From Sphingomonas endophytica (GTDB lineage: Bacteria; Pseudomonadota; Alphaproteobacteria; Sphingomonadales; Sphingomonadaceae), in the NCBI RefSeq assembly GCF_001476895.1, contig NZ_LDTB01000040.1:1-35284 (forward strand): 35,284 nucleotides of DNA, read 5' to 3'. Below are positions 24,801-31,031 of this stretch, one piece after another. The notes beneath the pieces are model-generated. The model had not been told where the DNA came from. It saw only the letters and a program-made list of their open reading frames with translations, and made no database searches. The stretch's first letter is position 1; each line of letters begins with the position of its first letter. Position numbers and translations under genes: made by a program.

Positions 24801-25183
24801 TCATCGACGCCGCGCTGGAGGCGGCACGTATCCGTCTGCGCCCGATCCTGATGACCAGCCTCGCCTTCATCTTCGGCGTGCTGCCGCTGGCGATTTCGAC
24901 CGGCGCGGGCGCGAACAGCCGCATCGCCATCGGCACCTCAGTGATCGGGGGCATGATCACCGCGACGGTGCTGGCGATCTTCTACATCCCGCTATTCTTC
25001 GTACTGGTACGGCGCGGATTCCGCGACGGCTGGAAGGGTCTGCGCCGCGGCGCCGACCCCAGCCCGGACGACGACGGCAGCGGCAACGGTGACGATGGCC
25101 CCCGGCCCGCTCCGGAAACACCGCCGCTGCTCCCGCGTCCGATCGACAAGCCCGCGCTGCCCGCCCCGGAAGGTGCCCGATGA
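21881..25183 (+). CDS. RND multidrug efflux pump, HAE-1 (AcrB/MexB) family
   Basis: A 1100-residue inner-membrane transporter. The N-terminus (FIDRPIFAWVLAIIVML) and twelve-helix pattern with two large periplasmic loops are those of AcrB. The proton-relay residues are present: Asp407 and Asp408 in LLVDDAIVVVENV, and Lys955 in LAAKNAILMIEF. The C-terminal tail of about 50 residues is hydrophilic, rich in Asp, Gly and Pro, and longer than in AcrB (about 1050 residues). It exports hydrophobic toxic compounds driven by proton influx, forming a trimer with the adaptor and outer-membrane factor encoded on either side. Its stop overlaps the next start as ATGA. Specific substrates cannot be told from sequence. 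Confidence 0.96.
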   Translation: MSRIFIDRPIFAWVLAIIVMLAGVGAILSLPIAQYPDVAPPQVSIRATFPGANAQTIQNSVTQVLEQQLTGIDGLLYFQSSSSSRGSVSITATFDKGTDPDIAQVQVQNQVQQALSRLPQQVQQQGLVVRKSNPDFLLIVGVYDTTDKLTNQDVSDYLVSNLQDPLGRIQGVGDTNVFGSQYAMRIWLDPAKLNSFQLMPGDVVTAIQNQNTEVAAGEIGGQPSPSTQMLNAVVTAQSRLQTPDQFAKIILKTQQDGGTVRLADIGRIELGAESYNAFSRVNRHPGAGIAVLLAPGADALKTAELVKAQVEQASKGFPPGLTYAFANDTTDFIKLSIEEVVKTLIEAIILVVIVMFVFLQSWRATLVPAIAVPVVLLGTFAVFHVAGFSINTLTLFGLVLAIGLLVDDAIVVVENVERLLDENPGMTPREATIESMKEITVALVAIALVLSAVFMPMAFFGGSTGVIYRQFSLTIVSAMVLSVLVAVILSPALTATLLKQTHDEHGDPIEESWIGRKLPRVAHALERARDGFNETFDRGVARYVAGVRRVIDRKALFLLIYLLTVALLAVLFLRMPTGFLPTEDQGSAIVQFQLPAGATRSRTEEVQHKVEDYLAGSEGKNVRTMFTVSGGGGGGASGQNTGQGFVNLQPWDDRKGKENTADAIVARASAAFRGLRDARVFALVPPAVRGLGQSNGFTMELQNSSGMTQEQFAAAKDRLLAAASDDPVLASVRLTELPDTPTLKIDIDQQKLAALGLTQADVNTTLSTAWGGRYVNDFVDRGRVKRVFVQGDAPYRSAPTDLNQWFVRGSNGQMVPFAAFAQVGWSQAPVTLSRFNGIPSYEFQGAAASGKSSGDAMARIEELAEQIPGTSVSWSGLSFQERLSSGQAPLLYGLSILVVFLCLAALYESWSIPFAVLLVIPLGLIGAILFTTLRGLVNDVYLQIGLLTTMGLAAKNAILMIEFAEQEEKKGRRVIDAALEAARIRLRPILMTSLAFIFGVLPLAISTGAGANSRIAIGTSVIGGMITATVLAIFYIPLFFVLVRRGFRDGWKGLRRGADPSPDDDGSGNGDDGPRPAPETPPLLPRPIDKPALPAPEGAR

Positions 25184-26742
25184 TCCGCCGCCTCACCGCC
25201 TTGTCCGCCGCGTCGGTGGTCGCCCTCGCGCTGGCGGGCTGTTCGATGACGCCCGCCTATGTCCGTCCCACGCTGCCCGTGCCGCCGTCCTGGCCGACCG
25301 GCGACGCGTATCTGCGGCAGAGCGAGGCGGCGCTGCCCGCCGTCACCTATCGCGATATCTTTCGCGACACGCGGCTCCAGACGCTGATCGCGCGGGCACT
25401 GACCAACAACCGCGACCTGCGCGTGGCGGTCGCCAACATCGAGGCGACCCGCGCGCAATATCGCATTCAGCGCGCGAACCTGTTCCCGCAGGTCAACGCC
25501 ACCGGCGCGTACAGCTATCGCGAGAACGGGCGCAGCGGCACGGTGACGGGCATCAATCCCGGCGCCGGTACGGGCGGCGGGACGGGAACCGGTGCCGGCA
25601 CCGATCCGACCACCGGCACCGGTAACGGCGGCAACACCGGGGGCGGGGCGGGAACGACCGTCTTTTCCGGGGCGAACAGCACCTTTCAGGCGCAGGTCGG
25701 GCTGACCGCGTTCGAGATCGACCTGTTCGGCCGCGTCCGCGCGCTTACCGGCGCGGCGCTGTCGCGCTATTTCGCGCAGGAGGCCGCCGCCCGCGCCACG
25801 CGGCTGACGCTGGTCGGCGATCTGGCGACCGCCTGGCTGACCTATGCCGCCGACCGCAGCCTGCTGACCGTCGCGGAGCGGACCGCCCAGGCGGCGCGGG
25901 TCAGCGTCAGGCTGACCGACGCCCGGCGCCGCGGCGGCGTCTCGCCGCGCACCGACGTGCGACAGGCGGAACAGGTGCTGGCCACCGCCGAGGCGGATCT
26001 GGCCGTGCAACGCACCGCACTGGCGCAGGACGTGAACGCGATCCAGTTGCTGGTCGGCGCGCCCGTCGATCCCGCCTTGCTGCCCGCGTCGATCGAACAG
26101 GCCGCGCAGACGATCGGCGACGTCCCCGCCGGGATCGACTCGCAGGTATTGCTCCGGCGGCCCGACGTCGTGCAGGCCGAATATACGCTGCGCGCCTTCA
26201 ATGCCGAGATCGGCGCGGCGCGCGCGGCGCTGTTCCCGCGCATCTCGCTGACCGCGCTGGTCGGCTTCGCCAGCACCGCGCTGCGCACCCTGTTCACCGG
26301 CAATGCCTTCAACTGGTCGGTGTCGCCCAACGCGAGCTATCCGATCTTCCGCGCCGGGGCGGGGCGCGCGGGTGTGGATTACAGCATCGCGCAGCGCGAC
26401 GCCGCGCTCGCCGGCTATGAGCGCACGATCCAGACCGCGTTCAGCGAGGTATCCGATGCGCTGGCGCGGCGTGGCACGATCACCGACCAACTGGCGGCCA
26501 ACGAGCGCTTCTATACCGCCGCCGCCGACACGCTGAACCTGACCAACGCGCGCTATCGCGGCGGGATCGACACGTATCTGACCTCGCTCGACGCGCAGCG
26601 GCAGCTCTATTCGGCGGAGCGGACGCTGGTGCAGACGCGGCTGGTGCGCGCCACAAACCTCGTCACCTTGTACCGCACGCTGGGCGGTGACTCGCTGCTG
26701 GACGTCACCGATCAGGGGCCACGACCGGTCACTGCGCCGTAA
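25180..26742 (+). CDS. Outer-membrane efflux factor, NodT/OprM-type lipoprotein
   Basis: A 520-residue TolC-fold channel. The signal peptide ends with the lipobox LAGC (Cys21), then the family motif YVRPTLPVPPSWP, and two homologous halves each with long coiled helices and beta-strands (for example AFEIDLFGRVRAL and LRRPDVVQAEYTLRAFNAEIGAARAALFPRISL). Residues about 129-168 are a Gly/Thr-dominated low-complexity insert in the first barrel hairpin, probably surface-exposed. It forms the outer-membrane trimer of the tripartite pump encoded just upstream, with which it is translationally coupled (ATGA). The last residues show no special motif. Confidence 0.94.
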   Translation: MIRRLTALSAASVVALALAGCSMTPAYVRPTLPVPPSWPTGDAYLRQSEAALPAVTYRDIFRDTRLQTLIARALTNNRDLRVAVANIEATRAQYRIQRANLFPQVNATGAYSYRENGRSGTVTGINPGAGTGGGTGTGAGTDPTTGTGNGGNTGGGAGTTVFSGANSTFQAQVGLTAFEIDLFGRVRALTGAALSRYFAQEAAARATRLTLVGDLATAWLTYAADRSLLTVAERTAQAARVSVRLTDARRRGGVSPRTDVRQAEQVLATAEADLAVQRTALAQDVNAIQLLVGAPVDPALLPASIEQAAQTIGDVPAGIDSQVLLRRPDVVQAEYTLRAFNAEIGAARAALFPRISLTALVGFASTALRTLFTGNAFNWSVSPNASYPIFRAGAGRAGVDYSIAQRDAALAGYERTIQTAFSEVSDALARRGTITDQLAANERFYTAAADTLNLTNARYRGGIDTYLTSLDAQRQLYSAERTLVQTRLVRATNLVTLYRTLGGDSLLDVTDQGPRPVTAP

Positions 26743-26801
26743 CCTCTTGACGTGCCGCGATTCAGCGGGGACGGTATTGATGCAGGTTGCCGGAGATTTC
26801 G

Positions 26802-27302
26802 ATGCCGCAACACCGTATCCGTCGTTTCCAGCATGCCGACCGTCTGGCGATGCAGGCGTTCGCGCGCGACGTTCCCGAACACGACCTGCTGTTCATCGGC
26901 CGCGACCTGCGCCAGCCGCGCGTGATCGCGGCCTGGCTGGAGGCGATCGCCGACGGCTGGATCGACGGGCTGGTGGCCGAGGATGACGGCACGCTGGTGG
27001 GCACCGCCGCGCTGGTCCGCGATCCGCTGAGCTGGAGCGCGCATGTCGGCGAGGTGCGGCTGCTGGTCGCCCCCGAGCGGCGAGGCACGGGCGTCGGGCG
27101 TGACCTGTTGCAGGCGGTGATGCAGATCGCCGCGACCCGGAACGTCGAGAAATTGATCGTGGCGATGACCGCCGATCAGGCGACGACCCGCGCGTTGTTC
27201 GAAACGCTGGGGTTTGTCGAGGAGGCGCGACTTTCCGGCCACGTCCGCGATGGGAGCGGGCAGGCGCACGATCTGGTCGTTCTGGCATATCGACGGGTGT
27301 AA
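26802..27302 (+). CDS. GNAT-family N-acetyltransferase
   Basis: A 166-residue GNAT protein. The acetyl-CoA pyrophosphate-binding loop is PERRGTGVGRDLL (91-103), preceded by the strand EVRLLVA, and the C-terminal half has the usual ATRALFETLGFVEEARL. The ATG at 26802 has GGAGA five bases before it; an in-frame TTG at 26787 is less likely. It lies 59 bases after the efflux operon, in the same direction. Substrate unknown; members of this type acetylate small amines or protein N-termini. Confidence 0.9.
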   Translation: MPQHRIRRFQHADRLAMQAFARDVPEHDLLFIGRDLRQPRVIAAWLEAIADGWIDGLVAEDDGTLVGTAALVRDPLSWSAHVGEVRLLVAPERRGTGVGRDLLQAVMQIAATRNVEKLIVAMTADQATTRALFETLGFVEEARLSGHVRDGSGQAHDLVVLAYRRV

Positions 27303-27326
27303 GCCGTCGGGCGCCGCGCGTGGCCG

Positions 27327-27417
27327 TCACTCCGGCGAAGGCGGAAATGACGACGCGCCGGTCCCTGCTCGCGTCGGAACGTCAGAGGGTCTGGATCCCC
27401 GCCTTCGCGGGAATGAC
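27327..27417. repeat. Inverted pair of REP-like palindromic repeats
   Basis: One copy at 27327-27352 begins GTCACTCCGGCGAAGGCGG and a second, in opposite orientation, occupies 27391-27417 (its reverse complement begins GTCATTCCCGCGAAGGCGGG). Each is partly palindromic with the GTCATTCC...GCGAAGGC core often seen as dispersed intergenic repeats in alphaproteobacteria. The opposite orientation would allow a larger hairpin with a 38-base loop. It fills the space between convergent GNAT and phasin genes and may act in termination or mRNA stability. No coding sequence is seen in 27303-27536. Confidence 0.6.
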
Positions 27418-27536
27418 AAGGGCGGGCGTGCACTCCAGCCCCCGTCACCCCTCTGCCGGAAGGTACCTTTCACGCCGTCGTCCGGATGAACGGCTGCGCC
27501 GTCCCTGGCGCTAAGAACCTGGTCCTGCCTGCGGCC

Positions 27537-27869
27537 TTACTCAGGCTTGTCCCCGCCCGGTGACACCGCCGCGCGGCCGAATTGCATGATAAGCTGCCCG
27601 ATCTCGCGCGCCTGTTCCATCGATCGCTGCCCCTGCGCGCGCAGATAATCGCCCTGGATCTGCATCACCTGCGACAGATCCTTGGCCTGCGCCGCCGCGC
27701 GAAGTGCGGAGAACGCTTCCTGCGCATTGGCCTCGACCTGATCCAGGATCTTCACCCCGATCGTCGAGCCGCTTTCCATCATATGCTGCCCCGATGCGCG
27801 CATCCGATCGGTCGCATTCTGCGCCGCCTTCGCCGCCCCGCCGCCGAAATCCTGCCTGTCGTCGCTCAT
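27537..27869 (-). CDS. Phasin family protein
   Basis: A 110-residue all-helical protein with the phasin pattern: Met/Gln-rich amphipathic helices, NAQEAFSALRAAAQAKDLSQVMQIQ in the middle (split around residue 50-75) and YLRAQGQRSMEQAREIGQL after it. Phasins coat polyhydroxyalkanoate granules and limit their size; some short ones have other roles. AAGGAGAG stands five bases before the ATG. It is monocistronic here and no PHA synthase is in the window, so a granule role is family inference. Confidence 0.88.
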   Translation of the reverse strand: MSDDRQDFGGGAAKAAQNATDRMRASGQHMMESGSTIGVKILDQVEANAQEAFSALRAAAQAKDLSQVMQIQGDYLRAQGQRSMEQAREIGQLIMQFGRAAVSPGGDKPE

Positions 27870-27923
27870 CGTCGCTCTCCTTCGCGTCGGCGTGATGGTG
27901 CCGGTTCCGCATCAACCCGGCAA

Positions 27924-27946
27924 GCCGGTGCTTGGTTGCCGCCGGC
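27924..27946. repeat. Hairpin with shared loop motif (copy B)
   Basis: GCCGG and CCGGC enclose TGCTTGGTTGCCG, upstream of the phasin gene. Loop and right arm match the element at 33670-33697 almost exactly (TGCTTG(G)TTGCCGCCGGC). Two copies in non-coding DNA suggest a small dispersed element or common regulatory fold. Confidence 0.35.
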
Positions 27947-28013
27947 ATGTATCGCCGGGCTGGTCTGGCGGCGGTCAGGCAGGTAGAGGAAGCGGAGATT
28001 TCGGAGTGCGATC

Positions 28014-28538
28014 ATGTCCCCTGCCCTGCTCCTGCCGTTGCTGCTCGGCGCCCTTCCCTTGCCGGGGCAGGATGCCGCTACGGATGCGACCTGTGCGACC
28101 GTGCGTCCCGCCTTCCCGACCGGGCTGGAGGGATGGAGCGTGCGTATGCCGCTCGACGCGGGCAGCAGCACGCGCAACGCGCCGGTTCTGGTGATCGGGC
28201 GCGCGGCCGAGTTGCGGCTCACGGCCGGCGAGCGACTGACACCGGCCGTCGCGCCCGCGCACGTGCCGGAGGCGGGCACTGGCGGCGGGCTGGCGCTGTT
28301 CCAGGTCGCGCGCGCCGGCACCTATCGCATCGCGCTCGGGCAGCCGGCGTGGATCGAGGTGGTACGCGCAGGCAAGGCATTGCCCGCCGCCGCGCACGGC
28401 CATGGCCCCGCGTGCACCGGCATCCGCAAGATGGTCGATTATCGGCTGAGCCCCGGCCGGTACGTCCTGCAACTGACCGGCACGAACGCCGCCACGGTGC
28501 CGGTGATGATCGCCCATGGCCGGAAGGGCGTGGCATGA
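28014..28538 (+). CDS. Secreted protein of unknown function, coupled to a cyclophilin
   Basis: A 174-residue exported protein. The signal peptide (MSPALLLPLLLGALPLPGQ) is followed by a Cys-containing start (ATCATV), a TGLEGWS motif, a beta-rich middle with GLALFQVARAGTYRIALGQPAWIEVV, and a C-terminal HGHGPACTGIRKMV with a second Cys, which may pair with the first. I recall similar sphingomonad proteins carrying misleading enzyme names in databases; nothing here supports catalysis. The gene overlaps the peptidyl-prolyl isomerase gene as ATGA, so the isomerase may help fold it in the periplasm. Function unknown. Confidence 0.75.
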   Translation: MSPALLLPLLLGALPLPGQDAATDATCATVRPAFPTGLEGWSVRMPLDAGSSTRNAPVLVIGRAAELRLTAGERLTPAVAPAHVPEAGTGGGLALFQVARAGTYRIALGQPAWIEVVRAGKALPAAAHGHGPACTGIRKMVDYRLSPGRYVLQLTGTNAATVPVMIAHGRKGVA

Positions 28539-29170
28539 TCGCCGCCGCCGTCCTGCTGCTCGCCGCGCTTCAGACCGAGGCGGCGCCGCCGCCCGTGCCG
28601 CCGGCCCCACCGGCGCCGTCCACCCTGCCCGCACCCGTCGTCGCCCCGACGCCGGTCGCCCTGACGCGCGTGATCCTGACCACGGAGGCCGGCCAGATCG
28701 TGATCGGCGTCGATACGAAGGCCGCGCCCGTCACCGCCGGCAATTTCCTGAAATATGTCGACGGCAAGAAGTTGGACGGCACGCCCTTCTACCGCGCGGT
28801 GAAGGTGGCGGACGGCTACGGACTGGTGCAGTTCGGCACCCGTAACGATCCGAAGCGGACGCTGCCCGCGATCCGGCACGAACCGACGACCCAGACCGGG
28901 CTCAGCCATACCGATGGCGCCATCTCGATGGCGATGGCCACGCCGGGCACCGCCGCCGGTGATTTCTTCGTGGTGGTCGGCGACCTGCCGTCGATGGATG
29001 CCAAGGACGGCCAGCCCGGCTTCGCGGCCTTCGGCCGCGTGCTGGAGGGGATGGACGTGATCCGCTCGATCCTGGCCGCCCCGACCTCCCCGACGCTGGG
29101 CGAAGGAGCGATGAAGGGACAGATGCTGTCGCCCGTCATTCGAATCACGACGGCGCGCCGCGCGCCCTGA
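28535..29170 (+). CDS. Periplasmic cyclophilin-type peptidyl-prolyl cis-trans isomerase
   Basis: A 211-residue cyclophilin-fold protein with a short signal peptide, then a Pro/Ala-rich linker (about 17-42) and the isomerase domain (VILTTEAGQIVIGVDTKAAPVTAGNFLKYV region, FYRAV, LVQFG, GAISMAMA, DFFVVVGDLP, FAAFGRVLEGMDVI). The catalytic Arg of the FYR motif and the Gln of VQFG are present, but the substrate pocket is divergent from PpiA. It should isomerise X-Pro bonds during periplasmic folding. It is translationally coupled to the secreted unknown upstream. Confidence 0.9.
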   Translation: MIAAAVLLLAALQTEAAPPPVPPAPPAPSTLPAPVVAPTPVALTRVILTTEAGQIVIGVDTKAAPVTAGNFLKYVDGKKLDGTPFYRAVKVADGYGLVQFGTRNDPKRTLPAIRHEPTTQTGLSHTDGAISMAMATPGTAAGDFFVVVGDLPSMDAKDGQPGFAAFGRVLEGMDVIRSILAAPTSPTLGEGAMKGQMLSPVIRITTARRAP

Positions 29171-29222
29171 CGCTTTAACGCGTGTGACGGATCGGTTACG
29201 GATGGGGCAAAGGAGTCCATCG

Positions 29223-30455
29223 ATGACCAGTACGCTCGCCACCCGTACCGACTGGACCGCGATCGGCGCCGCCGAGCTGGCGGAGGTCGTCGCGCTGCGC
29301 CGCGCCATCCATGCCGAGCCCGAGATCGGGCTGCACTGTCCGCTGACCACCGCCAAGGCCAAGGCGGCGCTCGCGGGCCTGCCGCTGGACATCCACGACA
29401 GCACCAGCACGACCGGCTTCGTCGCGATCCTGCGCGGCGGACGTTCGGGCGGCGGCGGATCGAACGGGCGGACGGTGCTGCTGCGCGGCGACATGGACGC
29501 GCTGCCGATGACCGAGGAGACGGGGCTGCCGTTCGCCTCCACCATCCCGGGGGCGATGCACGCCTGCGGCCATGACGCGCACACCGCGATGCTGGTGGGC
29601 GCGGCGAAAGCCTTGTGCGCGCGGCGCGAGGAACTGTCGGGCACGATCGTCTTCATGTTCCAGCCGGGCGAGGAAGGCCATCACGGCGCGCGGCACATGA
29701 TGGCCGACGGGCTGCTCGACATCGCCCGGCCGGAGGCGGCGTTCGCGCTGCACATCAGCCCAAACGCCCCCGCCGGCATGTTCGTCGGGCGGGACGGCGC
29801 GATGCTCGCCTCCACCGACACGGTCCGCGCGACGATCCGGGGGCGCGGCGGTCATGCGGCGATGCCGCACGAAGCGATCGACCCGATCCCGGTCGCCTGC
29901 GCGATCGTCACCGCGCTGCAACAGCATGTCGCCCGGCGCGTGCCGGTCGCCGACCCGGCCGTGCTGACCATCACGCAGATTCATGCCGGATCGTCGCACA
30001 ACATCATCCCCGGCGAGGTGCAGCTGACCGGCACGCTGCGCACGCTGTCGGAGGAGACGCGCATCGCGATGCGCGCCGCCTTCCACCAGATTGCGCCGGG
30101 GATCGCCGCCGCGCATGGCTGCGTCGCCGACACCGCGATCGATGAGGGGTATCCGGTCACGGTCAACGATCCGCGCGCGACCGCGCTGCTGCGCGGCCTG
30201 TCGGGCGAGGTACCCGGGGCAAGCGGCTGGACGACGATGCCGGCGCCGATGATGGGCGGCGAGGATTTCAGCTATGTGCTCCGCGACATCCCCGGCGCGA
30301 TGGCCTTCATCGGCGTCGCGGCGGAGGGAAGCGATCCGCGCACCAACCCGCCGCTCCACAACACGCGCATGACCATCGACGAGCAGGTGATGGCCACCGG
30401 CGTCGCGATGCACTGCGCCGTGGCGGAGCGATTCCTGGAGCACGGGCTGGGCTGA
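29223..30455 (+). CDS. M20-family amidohydrolase (hippurate/N-acyl-amino acid hydrolase type)
   Basis: A 410-residue M20D metallopeptidase-family amidohydrolase. The dinuclear metal ligands are visible: Cys115 and His117 (HACGHDAH), Glu151 (PGEEGHHG, with Glu150 nearby), His177 (ALHIS) and His379 (NPPLHN). The dimerisation domain is about 195-310, with GRGGHAAMPHEAIDP. Family members split N-acyl or N-aryl amino acids such as hippurate or auxin conjugates. The ATG at 29223 has AAAGGAG eight bases upstream. There is no clear signal peptide, so it is probably cytoplasmic. Substrate unknown. Confidence 0.93.
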   Translation: MTSTLATRTDWTAIGAAELAEVVALRRAIHAEPEIGLHCPLTTAKAKAALAGLPLDIHDSTSTTGFVAILRGGRSGGGGSNGRTVLLRGDMDALPMTEETGLPFASTIPGAMHACGHDAHTAMLVGAAKALCARREELSGTIVFMFQPGEEGHHGARHMMADGLLDIARPEAAFALHISPNAPAGMFVGRDGAMLASTDTVRATIRGRGGHAAMPHEAIDPIPVACAIVTALQQHVARRVPVADPAVLTITQIHAGSSHNIIPGEVQLTGTLRTLSEETRIAMRAAFHQIAPGIAAAHGCVADTAIDEGYPVTVNDPRATALLRGLSGEVPGASGWTTMPAPMMGGEDFSYVLRDIPGAMAFIGVAAEGSDPRTNPPLHNTRMTIDEQVMATGVAMHCAVAERFLEHGLG

Positions 30456-30460
30456 ACCGC

Positions 30461-30982
30461 ATGACCGCGATCACGATGCTGCGCGACGCGACCGGCGCCG
30501 CGCATGACACGGTCGATGCCGCATTCGGCGCACACGATCTTGCCGCGCCGGACGCCTATCGCGCCTTCCTGGCCGCGCACGCCCGCGCCTTGCCGCCCGC
30601 CGAAGCGGTGATGGCGGCGCTGCCGTTCGCGCGCACGCTGCCGCGGCGGGTGCCGCTGCTCGCTGCGGACCTGACCGCGCTGGGCATGACGCTCCCCGTG
30701 CCGCTGCCGTTCGCGCCGGGCACGGACGAGGCGACATGCTGGGGCGTTCTGTATGTGGTCGAGGGATCGCGGCTCGGTGGGGCGCTGCTCGCGCGTCAGG
30801 TACCTGCGGGCCTGCCACATGCCTATCTCGGCGCCGTCCATGCGCCGGGTCAGTGGCGCGCGATCCGCCACGCGCTGGACGAGGCCGCCGCCGGCCGCGA
30901 TGCCGACTGGACCGCGCGGATGGTGGCCGGCGCGCTGGAGACGTTCGCGCTATACGCGAAAGCGGCCGGCCCCGCGCGATAG
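30461..30982 (+). CDS. Biliverdin-producing heme oxygenase
   Basis: A 173-residue heme-oxygenase-fold protein of bacterial BphO size. The proximal heme ligand is His15 in ATGAAHDTVDAAF, and the distal helix has the conserved GVLYVVEGSRLGGALLARQV. It opens heme to biliverdin, CO and iron. It is the likely chromophore supplier for the bacteriophytochrome, whose gene is convergent with a 49-base gap rather than in the usual same-strand operon. It starts five bases after the amidohydrolase stop, so it may be cotranscribed with that gene. Confidence 0.9.
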   Translation: MTAITMLRDATGAAHDTVDAAFGAHDLAAPDAYRAFLAAHARALPPAEAVMAALPFARTLPRRVPLLAADLTALGMTLPVPLPFAPGTDEATCWGVLYVVEGSRLGGALLARQVPAGLPHAYLGAVHAPGQWRAIRHALDEAAAGRDADWTARMVAGALETFALYAKAAGPAR

Positions 30983-31031
30983 AGGCGCAGGCGGTCGGTG
31001 ATCCGCACGAGACGACGACCCCTCCGCCGCG

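Noticed and set aside
25570..25683. CRISPR-like or tandem-repeat array
   Set aside because: The repetition is Gly/Thr codons inside an open, well-supported gene; there are no spacers or constant repeats.
24982..26490. Long open frame antisense to the pump and outer-membrane factor genes
   Set aside because: Same reason; its Gly/Arg-rich product has no recognisable domain.
27932..28534. N-terminal extension of the cyclophilin frame
   Set aside because: It overlaps the secreted-protein gene in another frame, and the signal peptide begins at 28535.
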